Shown: positions 1-6,543, counted from the first letter of the stretch. The stretch: 7,566 nucleotides of DNA from JBLMZH01 sp050258715 (GCA_050258715.1 JBLMZH010000013.1:1-7566), one strand, 5' to 3'. Numbers and translations are program-made. Notes: generated from the sequence alone by a model not told the origin.

Positions 1-2251
1 AAGTTAAAGCTCGTTCTCCGCCGGAAAGGGCGGCAATGCTGGCGAGTTTTTTGCCGGGAGGAGTGGCCTTGATCTCAACGCCGACTATCTGTTTCGATCC
101 TGTTTTCGGCTTGTCCTCTTCCGCCGCCGCTTCCCCTTCTTCTTTTTCTTCCAGGCTTTCTTCCTCGACGATTTCGCGAAGCAAATTCATGTGAGCGCGC
201 CCGCCGTTGAACAGAATGCGGAAATACTCCGAAAATTTTTCCGAGATCTTGTGGAAGCCCTCGTCGAACTGTTCCTTGATGACCGTATCCAGCTCATCCA
301 CGACCTGGTTCAAGTCCTTCATCGCGGAGGTCAAATCAGTGGACTGCGTCGACAGATAATTGAAGCGTTCTTCGGTCTCCCGGTACTCGGCCAGAACCTG
401 CTCGTCCACGCCACCGGCCATTTCCAGCTGGTGCTTGAGCTTTTCGATCCGGTTGATGAGGTCGGCTTCGACCTCGATCTCGGCGTGCTGTTTCAGGTCA
501 GCCGGTTCAATGCCGTTATCTTTGGCTTCTTTGAATAGACCCTCGAGCCTGGTCTCGACCCTGGCTTTATCAACGAGCATCCGGTTGATCTCGTCCTTCA
601 AAACGGCGAGCTGAGCCGCCTGTTTTCGGTAAGTCTTTTCTTCGTCCACCAAAAATCCCTTGCGCTGCTTCTCTTTGCTGGAAAGATTTTCCAGGGTCGA
701 TTTGGATTCGTCGATCTGCTTCAAAATTTCAGCCAGTTGTTTGCTTAAGGCCTGCTCCTGGTTGGTCAATTCGTGCTCGAACGATCCGGCGGAGTCATCA
801 AGCAGGCTTTTAACCTGGTTGAACTTGAGGGTTTGGCTTTCGATCTCTTCCATGTACCTTGCCTTCACGGTTCTTTGCTCGACGACCCGAAGCTCCAGCT
901 GGTGCAGTTCGGCAACGAGGCTGTCCTTGCGCGACTGGAGGCTGGCAACGTCCTCGGCGGTCATGGCCTTAAGCTGTTTCGATTCAGTAAGTTTTGAAAG
1001 AATGGCTTTAAGGCGTTCTTTTGATTCGTCGATATTGGAAATACTCAAAGACTCGAGCGTGTCCAGGAATTCCAAGCGGAACTGCTCCAATTCCTTCTGC
1101 CACAAAGAAACATCAATCTTGCTGTCCCTGGCCTGCGTAATCTTTTCCGCGATCTTTTCCACCTGGTCATTGAGTTTTTTCAAGCCGGCTTCGTCCAAAA
1201 CAAGCTTTGAATTCAGCTGCTTGAGCTTGGCTTCCCGGGTTTCAAGTTCCCGCTGCATTTCCAGCCGCTGAAGCTTAAGGTTCTCGGGGTCGAACGAACC
1301 GGGAACCAATCCGGACTTGAGCTTGCCGCGGATCTCCGCCAAATCCTCCTGGAGCTTGAACCGCCGCTGTTCCAGTCCGTCGATTTTCTTCGAAAGTTCA
1401 TAGGTGAAGTTCGAGTTTTTCCGGTTCTCCTGTTCCTCTTTTTCCAAAACTTTTTGGAACTGCCCGATTTTTTCCTCCAACTCGGCGATCTCTTTTTGCT
1501 TCAGAGAGGCATTTTCGTTGACCGCGTCCAACTCGTTGTTTAAAATCGCATACTGATTTCCGAAATATTTCAGGTTAAGACCCTTAAGCTCAAGGGCAAC
1601 TGCCTCGCGTTCCTGCATCCTTTTGGCCTGCCTTTTAAGCGACTTAAGCCTCGGTTCAATCTCGTTTAGAAGCTGCGAGACCTGGGTTAAATTTTCCTCA
1701 GTCTGGTCAAGCCGACGCATGGTCTTTTCGCGCTTGGTGTAGTAAGGCTTAACCCCGGCCGCCTCCTCGATCAGGTTCTTGATTTCGGCGGGCCCGGCAA
1801 GGACCATCTGGTCGATCATGCCCTGGCCGATGACGGAATAATTGCTGCCGCCAAAGCCCGAACGGATCAGCGCGTCAACTATATCCAAAAGCCTGACCTT
1901 GGATCCGTTAACCAGGTAGTCTGATTCGCCGTCGCGATAGATCCTTCTCCTGATCTCAACCTCCGAATACTCAAACGGCAGCTTGTGATCGCGGTTGTCG
2001 AACAGAAGGCCGACCTCGGCCACGGACAGTTTTGATTTTTTGTCCGAACCGGCAAAGATGACGTCCTCGGATTTTTTGCCGCGCAAAAGCTTCATGGACT
2101 GCTCGCCCATGACCCAGCGAATGGAATCGGCGACGTTGGACTTGCCCGAACCATTCGGACCGACCACGGCGGTAATGCCCGGGTCGAATTCCAAGACCGA
2201 CTTGTGGGCGAAGGACTTGAATCCGTGAATTTCGAGGCGTTTGAGGTGCAT
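1..2251 (-). CDS. smc: Chromosome segregation ATPase SMC, hinge-less short form (3' end cut by window)
   Basis: SMC ATPases form the ring core of condensin and organise and segregate the chromosome. The first 750 residues are visible, starting at ATG 2249-2251 (MHLKRLEIHGFKSFA). The N-terminal head carries Walker A GPNGSGKS at residues 31-38, the IRWVMGEQS segment, a Q-loop in YSVIGQGMIDQM and EEAAGV. A Lys/Glu/Gln-rich coiled coil follows from about 170 to 640. The C-terminal head then begins (FHKISEKFSEYF near 666, GVEIKATPPGKK near 724) and ends at the ABC signature LSGGERALT from about 742. Walker B and the D-loop lie beyond base 1. The signature motif normally falls near residue 1080-1090 of about 1180, so some 340 residues are missing. 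I see no globular hinge and no Cys, so it is not a Rad50 zinc hook either. An acidic insertion occupies about 693-721. No clear Shine-Dalgarno precedes the ATG. It follows rnc by 117 bases and is probably cotranscribed with it. Confidence 0.95.
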   Translation of the reverse strand, partial: MHLKRLEIHGFKSFAHKSVLEFDPGITAVVGPNGSGKSNVADSIRWVMGEQSMKLLRGKKSEDVIFAGSDKKSKLSVAEVGLLFDNRDHKLPFEYSEVEIRRRIYRDGESDYLVNGSKVRLLDIVDALIRSGFGGSNYSVIGQGMIDQMVLAGPAEIKNLIEEAAGVKPYYTKREKTMRRLDQTEENLTQVSQLLNEIEPRLKSLKRQAKRMQEREAVALELKGLNLKYFGNQYAILNNELDAVNENASLKQKEIAELEEKIGQFQKVLEKEEQENRKNSNFTYELSKKIDGLEQRRFKLQEDLAEIRGKLKSGLVPGSFDPENLKLQRLEMQRELETREAKLKQLNSKLVLDEAGLKKLNDQVEKIAEKITQARDSKIDVSLWQKELEQFRLEFLDTLESLSISNIDESKERLKAILSKLTESKQLKAMTAEDVASLQSRKDSLVAELHQLELRVVEQRTVKARYMEEIESQTLKFNQVKSLLDDSAGSFEHELTNQEQALSKQLAEILKQIDESKSTLENLSSKEKQRKGFLVDEEKTYRKQAAQLAVLKDEINRMLVDKARVETRLEGLFKEAKDNGIEPADLKQHAEIEVEADLINRIEKLKHQLEMAGGVDEQVLAEYRETEERFNYLSTQSTDLTSAMKDLNQVVDELDTVIKEQFDEGFHKISEKFSEYFRILFNGGRAHMNLLREIVEEESLEEKEEGEAAAEEDKPKTGSKQIVGVEIKATPPGKKLASIAALSGGERALT

Positions 2252-2261
2252 TATTTAATCA

Positions 2262-2357
2262 GTAATATGATTGTAATAAGTGGTAATAGATGGTAATAAC
2301 GGACGCCGATTTGAGGCAATTTATTACAATATATTACTAACTATTACCATTTATTAC
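2262..2357. repeat. Inverted array of eight 10-11 bp-spaced GTAATA hexamers between rnc and smc
   Basis: Four GTAATA hexamers start at 2262, 2273, 2283 and 2293. Four reverse complements (TATTAC) start at 2322, 2332, 2342 and 2352, exactly 10 bp apart. A 23-base centre separates the halves, which form an imperfect inverted repeat: 37 against 36 bases with one gap and about seven mismatches, all in the spacers between hexamers. The array fills the rnc-smc gap, ending 11 bases before the smc ATG. In RNA it could fold into a long interrupted stem. In DNA the spacing places all sites on one helical face. Its function is unknown. It could be a protein-binding array, a processing or attenuation stem, or a dispersed genomic repeat. 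Confidence 0.85.
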
Positions 2358-2368
2358 TTTATTATTTT

Positions 2369-3052
2369 TTAAAAATCGTTGTGTTTCAAGCCGTTCTCAG
2401 CGGCAGAGATCTCCGCTTCCTGCTTGGAGGTGCCGACGCCGGTTGCGATCTGCCTATCTCCGACAAAAACCGCGACTTCAAAGTTCTTATTATGGTCGGG
2501 TCCCCATTCGGACAGAACTTTATAGTAAGGAGTGATGCCGAACTTTTCCTGGGTGAGTTCCTGGAACTTGCTTTTCGGGTCCAAAACTTTTCCTTCAGTC
2601 AAAATCTCAGGCAGATGGTTTAGAACGTGGTTAAAAATAAAACCGCGGGCTTGATCAAAGCCTGCGTCCAAATAGACCGCGCCGATTACGGCTTCTATTG
2701 CGTTGGCCAATATCACCTGCCGGGCTCTGCCAATATCCTTGGCTTCGCCTCGCGACAGCATGATGAAGCCGTCCAAACCAAGTTCGGATGCGATCGTGGA
2801 TAGCATCTTGTAATTGACCAGGGCGGATCTGAGGTTGGTCAGCTCCCCTTCCGGGTTCGGAAAGTTGGTATAAAGATATTCCGTCGTGATCAGTTCCAAA
2901 ACCGCATCGCCCAAAAATTCCAGCCGCTCGTTGTGCGGCAAATGCCATTTTCTGTTCTCATTCAAATACGACCTGTGGGTTAAGGCCGTCTGCAGCATAT
3001 CCTTATCGTTGAAGCTCACGCCTAATTTTTTTTCCAACTCGGTCAAGTCCAT
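2369..3052 (-). CDS. rnc: Ribonuclease III
   Basis: RNase III cleaves double-stranded RNA in rRNA precursors and structured mRNAs, acting as a cytoplasmic homodimer. With the ATG at 3050-3052 it is 227 residues, normal for the family, and begins MDLTELEKKLG as homologues do. The signature NERLEFLGDAVLEL spans residues 41-54, with E45 and D49 matching E. coli E41 and D45. In the second catalytic segment (LANAIEAVIGAVYLD), E120 matches E. coli E117, but N117 sits where E. coli has D114. A C-terminal dsRNA-binding domain runs from about 153 (DPKSKFQELTQ) to the end (TSKQEAEISAAENGL). An in-frame TTG at 3107-3109 would add 19 residues that look unlike the family, so I prefer the ATG, although neither start has a strong Shine-Dalgarno. 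smc follows downstream on the same strand, a widespread gene order. Confidence 0.96.
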   Translation of the reverse strand: MDLTELEKKLGVSFNDKDMLQTALTHRSYLNENRKWHLPHNERLEFLGDAVLELITTEYLYTNFPNPEGELTNLRSALVNYKMLSTIASELGLDGFIMLSRGEAKDIGRARQVILANAIEAVIGAVYLDAGFDQARGFIFNHVLNHLPEILTEGKVLDPKSKFQELTQEKFGITPYYKVLSEWGPDHNKNFEVAVFVGDRQIATGVGTSKQEAEISAAENGLKHNDF

Positions 3053-3183
3053 TTTGTCTGGACCATTAAGCCGAACTTCGAAAGACGAAACAATCAAGAA
3101 ATCGTTCAAAACTGTTTCGCGTTCCGGATACCCGACTAAGCCGGCCCTGGCTTGTTAATACTTTTAAAGTTCCTTGGGATGCC

Positions 3184-3210
3184 CCACACCCTCGCTTCGC
3201 TCGGGTGCGG
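3184..3210 (-). repeat. GC-rich hairpin in the rnc leader, CTCGCTTCGCTCGGG copy 1
   Basis: Bases 3184-3191 and 3203-3210 pair over 8 bp with one G-U, around an 11-base loop. The core CTCGCTTCGCTCGGG (3191-3205) recurs at 3294-3308. If the candidate rnc promoter is real, this hairpin sits almost at the 5' end of the rnc mRNA. No U-tract follows on the minus strand, so it is not a standard terminator. Confidence 0.6.
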
Positions 3211-3217
3211 AAATCTA

Positions 3218-3246
3218 TATTTATTGTCCTGCGAGGGTTTTGTCAA
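3218..3246 (-). promoter_or_regulatory. Candidate sigma70-type promoter for rnc-smc
   Basis: On the minus strand a perfect -35 TTGACA (3241-3246) is followed by 17 bases and TAAATA (3218-3223), a weak -10 with three of six consensus bases. Transcription would start near 3211, leaving a leader of about 160 bases before the rnc ATG. The -35 and the spacing support it, and the poor -10 weakens it. Confidence 0.35.
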
Positions 3247-3282
3247 AGAAAGAGTCTCGCGCAGTCCCGCATATTGGAGGGT

Positions 3283-3316
3283 GTCCCGCACCACTCGCTT
3301 CGCTCGGGCGCGGGAC
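3283..3316 (-). repeat. REP-like GC-rich hairpin, CTCGCTTCGCTCGGG copy 2
   Basis: Bases 3283-3292 pair with 3307-3316 over 10 bp with one G-U, closing a 14-base loop. The 15-base core (3294-3308) is identical to copy 1 about 100 bases away. On the minus strand the four bases GTAG overlap the 5' edge of the stem, resembling the GTAG mark at the foot of REP elements handled by RAYT transposases; four bases could be chance. A direct repeat of GTCCCGCA (3264-3271 and 3283-3290) offers a competing left arm. It could also help end the tRNA-Val transcript, but there is no U-tract. Confidence 0.55.
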
Positions 3317-3317
3317 T

Positions 3318-3385
3318 ACCAGGGATTGATTGCCTATATTTACAGTGGCTTACGCTCTATTCCAACTAAGCAATCAATCCCTGGT
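3318..3385. repeat. Perfect 16-bp inverted repeat overlapping the 3' end of tRNA-Val
   Basis: ACCAGGGATTGATTGC at 3318-3333 is the exact reverse complement of 3370-3385, with a 36-base loop (3334-3369). The right arm contains the discriminator base and encoded CCA of tRNA-Val. In the leftward transcript the 3' trailer could therefore form a perfect 16-bp stem that includes the tRNA ACCA end. No U-tract follows immediately. It may act in 3' processing or transcription ending, or mark a small inverted-repeat element inserted at the tRNA end. Confidence 0.8.
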
Positions 3386-3456
3386 GGGTGGCATAGGGAT
3401 CGAACCTATGACCTACTCGACGTCAACGAGTCGCTCTACCACTGAGCTAGCCACCC
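3382..3456 (-). tRNA. tRNA-Val (anticodon GAC), CCA encoded
   Basis: A full cloverleaf can be drawn. The acceptor is GGGTGGC/GCCACCC, the D arm GCTC/GAGC has a GG-containing loop, and the anticodon stem is ACTCG/CGAGT. The 7-base loop TTGACGT gives anticodon GAC (3422-3424). The variable loop has 5 bases, and the T arm is ATAGG/CCTAT with loop TTCGATC. The discriminator is A, as expected for Val, and CCA is encoded (3382-3384). The anticodon reads GUC and GUU. It lies downstream of the ftsH pair on the same strand, and I see no convincing promoter of its own. Confidence 0.95.
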
Positions 3457-3486
3457 ATGAGCCATGAAGAATCAATCAAGGCAGTA

Positions 3487-3513
3487 TAGAATATCGGTTC
3501 CCCCTATATTCTA
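3487..3513. repeat. AT-rich inverted repeat between the membrane-protein gene and tRNA-Val
   Basis: TAGAATAT (3487-3494) pairs perfectly with ATATTCTA (3506-3513) around an 11-base C-rich loop. It lies 26 bases downstream of the membrane-protein stop and 31 bases upstream of the tRNA. No U-tract follows, so it is a poor intrinsic terminator. On the minus strand TATACT (3483-3488) overlaps its edge and could be a weak -10 for tRNA-Val, but no -35 fits. The role is open. Confidence 0.4.
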
Positions 3514-3538
3514 CTATAAATTATCAACGAGCAAAAAT

Positions 3539-4477
3539 TTAGGTTATGACCTCGGGAAGAATCACGGGTTCCTCAAGTTCCAGCGACTTTTTCGGCTTGG
3601 ACAGCTCGAGAAAAGCCAAAACCCAAACGGTCTTGGAATAGCCTGACGCAACGGCCTGGGTTAGAAAAAACAAAACCAATCCGATAATGGCTGCCACAAC
3701 GGCGGCAGCAAGTTCCAGGCTGACGCCCCAAATATGATAAGGTAATCCCTGCAAAAGCACAACCGGGGCTCCAATCAGAAAAATAAGGAAGATCCCCGCA
3801 AAGAAGACCGCCAGGTTGATCAAAAACAGGATCAGTGCAAGCAAGGTCAGCTGCGGCCAAAACCTCGAGACAAGATCAAACGAGGCCCTTATTGAGGACC
3901 ATAAATTAAGCCGGTATAAAGTCGCAAATAAAACCGAAAAAACATTGATAAATTCGATCAGCAGCAGCACCGGGACCAATATCAGCAGAGCAAGCATACC
4001 CAAGAGAATGGCGCGGAAACCGAAATTCATGGCCGCCAAATAAAGAACCGGGGCGCCAAGAACCGCCAGGACCAGGGCAAACGCCAAAAGAGAAATCAGC
4101 CAAACATTGAACACCGGCCAGAAGCTGGTTTTTGAACGGACAAGCCCTTTTATAAATCCTACGGGCTTCCGTTCGATCAAGTCGTTTACAGAAGCGGCAA
4201 TGCCCGCCCGGGAATAAAAATAAAGCACGAACAACACGACAGTAAGAACAAACAAGATCAGAGAGAGGGTGATGTTTAACCCTTCGTGCTGCCTAAACCA
4301 CGAATCAATGTTTTGGGCCGAGACCATTTCATTGCCCTTGCTTTGGGTTCCGGCAAAAGCCCAAAGTCCCAGGAACTGGATCCAAACCATAAAAAGCCCG
4401 AAGCCCCATAAGAATCGTTTTGTCCTTATGAAGCTTAAGGCTTGTGTGAGTATCTTGACGTATTGGAATTCGAACAT
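3539..4477 (-). CDS. Uncharacterised polytopic membrane protein coupled to ftsH
   Basis: I do not recognise a named family. The 312-residue product has about six hydrophobic segments, near residues 22-43, 69-91, 119-147, 155-185, 207-242 and 253-288. There is a short basic N-terminus (MFEFQYVKIL then RTKRF), a polar stretch at 44-68 and an acidic, Pro-containing tail (SKPKKSLELEEPVILPEVIT). No cleaved signal peptide or catalytic motif is apparent. The start ATG (4475-4477) directly abuts the ftsH stop, giving TAAATG with no intergenic base and no Shine-Dalgarno, so translation by terminating FtsH ribosomes is likely. By position it could be an FtsH partner, modulator or substrate, but that is guilt by association. 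It could equally be an unrelated transporter-like or envelope protein. Confidence 0.85.
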   Translation of the reverse strand: MFEFQYVKILTQALSFIRTKRFLWGFGLFMVWIQFLGLWAFAGTQSKGNEMVSAQNIDSWFRQHEGLNITLSLILFVLTVVLFVLYFYSRAGIAASVNDLIERKPVGFIKGLVRSKTSFWPVFNVWLISLLAFALVLAVLGAPVLYLAAMNFGFRAILLGMLALLILVPVLLLIEFINVFSVLFATLYRLNLWSSIRASFDLVSRFWPQLTLLALILFLINLAVFFAGIFLIFLIGAPVVLLQGLPYHIWGVSLELAAAVVAAIIGLVLFFLTQAVASGYSKTVWVLAFLELSKPKKSLELEEPVILPEVIT

Positions 4478-6370
4478 TTAAGCCGGTGATGGAGCAGCGA
4501 GTCCCTTGCCCTCTTCAACTAACTTTTTCATCTTTTTTTCCTGCGGGATGATGTCGCTCACAAGCTGTTCGTATTCTTCGCGTTCGAGAGTTTCGACTTC
4601 GATCAGCTTGGCCGCGATCAAGCCCAGTTGCTTGCGGTATTTTTTGAGCATTTCCGTGGCGGTCTTGAACGCGCGGTCGATAAATCCCGAAACCTCTTCG
4701 TCAATCTTGGCCGCGACCTTCTCGGAATAATTTTTCTGCTCGCCGATCTCGCGGCCGAGGAAAATCAGTTCCTGAGTTTCCCCGAACGTCATGGGGCCTA
4801 AGGATTCGGACATGCCATAACTGGTCACGAGCTTGCGCGCCAGATTGGTTGCCACTCTAAGATCGTTGGAAGCGCCGGTAGTCAGCTCGTTGAAGACCAA
4901 TTTTTCCGTGGCGTAGCCCCCAAGCGAAACGGCCAAATCAGCCAAAAACTCCGATTTGGAATGGAGGTTTTTATCTTCGGACGGCAATTTCATGGTATAC
5001 CCGGCAGCGCGTCCGCGGGACACGATCGAAACTTTGTGGACAGGATCGGCGTGCGTCATAACCGTGGCCATCAAAGCGTGTCCCGCTTCGTGCCAGGCCG
5101 CGATCTCTTTCTCGCGCTTGGATAAAATGTGGCTTTTGCGTTCCGGGCCGAGCATGACCTTTTCTATGGCCATCAGGAGGTTGATCTGCTCAACTTCCTT
5201 CTTGTTTTGCCGGGCGGCCAGAATGGCGCCTTCGTTCATCAGGTTGGCAAGGTCAGCCCCGGAAAAACCCGGAGTGCGCTCAGCCAGCTGCCTGATGTTG
5301 ACGTTCTTGGAAAGCGGTTTGCCTTTGGAATGAACCTTAAGGATCGCTTCGCGATCGGCAATATCGGGCGGGTCGAGAATGACCTGCCGGTCGAATCTTC
5401 CAGGCCTAAGCAGCGCCGGGTCCAAAACATCCGGGCGGTTGGTGGCCGCAATAACAATGACGTTGGTTTCATTATCAAAACCATCCATCTCAACGAGGAT
5501 CTGGTTTAAAGTCTGCTCGCGCTCATCGTGCGAGCCGCCCAAGCCGGCTCCGCGCTGTCGTCCCACCGCGTCGATTTCGTCTATGAAAACGATGCACGGC
5601 GCATTGCGCTTGGCCTTCTTAAAAAGATCGCGAACGCGGGATGCGCCGACGCCGACGAACATTTCAACGAACTCCGAACCGGAGATGTGGAAGAAAGGCA
5701 CGTTCGCCTCTCCGGCCACGGCCCGGGCTAAAATGGTTTTGCCGACTCCTGGAGGGCCAAGCAAAAGAACGCCCTTGGGAATTCGGGCGCCCAGTGAAAA
5801 GAACTTTTGCGGGAACCGTAAAAATTCAACGATCTCTTTTAATTCCTCTTTCGCTTCTTTCACGCCGGCAACGTCGCCGAAGGTCACCCGCTTGCGCCGA
5901 TCGGTTTGTTCCAAAACCTTCGCTCCTGATTGGCCGAACGACATGGCGCGATTGTTCGAGCCCTGAACCTGGCGCATCAAAAACCATATGAATCCTGCAA
6001 TCAGCAGAAACGGAATAACGAACGGCAGGATTGTAGAAGTAAAGAATGAGCCGGTGGCCGACTGATTGCTGATATCAAGCTTCAGGCTTTGGACCTTGGC
6101 CGGGTCAACGCCGTAATTTTTCAAACCGTCAGTAAAGGAAATTTCCTTTTCCTTGTTGGCAACTTGTTTGCTTCCGTCCTTTAAGAAAGCCGTCACGACA
6201 TCATTGTTGACCTGAACATGATCGACTTGGCCGTTGTTGACCTCCTGGTAGACTTCGGAGATCGAAACCATGTTCTTATCCTTACCGCTGTTATCAAAGA
6301 CGGTAAATAACACGGCCACGACCACGAAGATCGCAAACACGATCAAAAGATTTTTTAAAATTTTACTCAT
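4478..6370 (-). CDS. ftsH: ATP-dependent membrane zinc metalloprotease FtsH
   Basis: FtsH is a hexameric AAA+ protease of the cytoplasmic membrane that extracts and degrades misassembled membrane proteins and some regulators. The 630 residues are a normal length and all parts are present. TM1 is at about 5-25, an extracytoplasmic domain at about 30-110 and TM2 at about 113-133. The AAA+ module has Walker A GPPGVGKT (205-212; Val where Thr is usual), pore motif FVG (238-240), Walker B IVFIDE (260-265) and the second region of homology, with arginine fingers R322 and R325 in RPGRFDRQ. The M41 protease domain has HEAGH at 427-431 and D503 in ASNDL as third zinc ligand. The start ATG (6368-6370) leads into a normal N-in signal anchor but has no Shine-Dalgarno. 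A consensus promoter lies 44 bases upstream. The next gene abuts its stop codon. Confidence 0.98.
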   Translation of the reverse strand: MSKILKNLLIVFAIFVVVAVLFTVFDNSGKDKNMVSISEVYQEVNNGQVDHVQVNNDVVTAFLKDGSKQVANKEKEISFTDGLKNYGVDPAKVQSLKLDISNQSATGSFFTSTILPFVIPFLLIAGFIWFLMRQVQGSNNRAMSFGQSGAKVLEQTDRRKRVTFGDVAGVKEAKEELKEIVEFLRFPQKFFSLGARIPKGVLLLGPPGVGKTILARAVAGEANVPFFHISGSEFVEMFVGVGASRVRDLFKKAKRNAPCIVFIDEIDAVGRQRGAGLGGSHDEREQTLNQILVEMDGFDNETNVIVIAATNRPDVLDPALLRPGRFDRQVILDPPDIADREAILKVHSKGKPLSKNVNIRQLAERTPGFSGADLANLMNEGAILAARQNKKEVEQINLLMAIEKVMLGPERKSHILSKREKEIAAWHEAGHALMATVMTHADPVHKVSIVSRGRAAGYTMKLPSEDKNLHSKSEFLADLAVSLGGYATEKLVFNELTTGASNDLRVATNLARKLVTSYGMSESLGPMTFGETQELIFLGREIGEQKNYSEKVAAKIDEEVSGFIDRAFKTATEMLKKYRKQLGLIAAKLIEVETLEREEYEQLVSDIIPQEKKMKKLVEEGKGLAAPSPA

Positions 6371-6413
6371 TTGTTGAAATTTTGACCCAAAAAATGGTTA
6401 ATTGAGCACACAA

Positions 6414-6442
6414 ATTTTACATAATTGGGCTTATTTTGTCAA
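6414..6442 (-). promoter_or_regulatory. Sigma70-type promoter of ftsH
   Basis: On the minus strand TTGACA (6437-6442), a 17-base spacer and TAAAAT (6414-6419) match the housekeeping consensus in 11 of 12 positions. Transcription should start near 6407, giving a leader of about 37 bases. A 10-bp palindrome TTCTTAAGAA (6443-6452) touches the upstream edge of the -35 and could be an operator. A 5/5 palindrome this small and AT-rich may also be chance. Confidence 0.7.
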
Positions 6443-6543
6443 TTCTTAAGAAGTCTGAAAAATTTGTCAGCGAGCGTCTTGCCTGAAACTAAGAGCAAGC
6501 AAACAATTCTCCAGTTCTTTTTTCTGGCAAAAAGCGAACTCGT

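Noticed and set aside
191..1271. Long plus-strand open frames over the left part of the window
   Set aside because: They lie antisense to smc, whose heads and coiled coil are unmistakable, and their products are Ser/Arg- or Phe/Leu-rich shadow sequence without start signals.
2262..2357. CRISPR array
   Set aside because: The repeat unit is a hexamer with 4-5 base spacers and an inversion in the middle. CRISPR repeats are longer, in one orientation, with long unique spacers.
3053..3109. TTG start extending RNase III by 19 residues
   Set aside because: The added residues are not family-like, and the ATG at 3052 gives the usual N-terminus and length. The upstream start is possible but less likely.
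3318..3385. Integration (att) site at the tRNA-Val 3' end
   Set aside because: Site-specific integration leaves direct repeats of the tRNA end. Here the copy is inverted and no integrase gene is visible in the window.
3152..3445. Plus-strand 97-codon open frame
   Set aside because: It runs through the hairpin region and most of the tRNA-Val gene on the opposite strand, has no ribosome binding site and resembles no protein.
6443..6543. Intrinsic terminator between tRNA-Leu and ftsH
   Set aside because: Only 4-bp stems (CCAG/CTGG and CTGA/TCAG) can be drawn, with no GC-rich stem followed by a U-tract, so read-through cannot be excluded.
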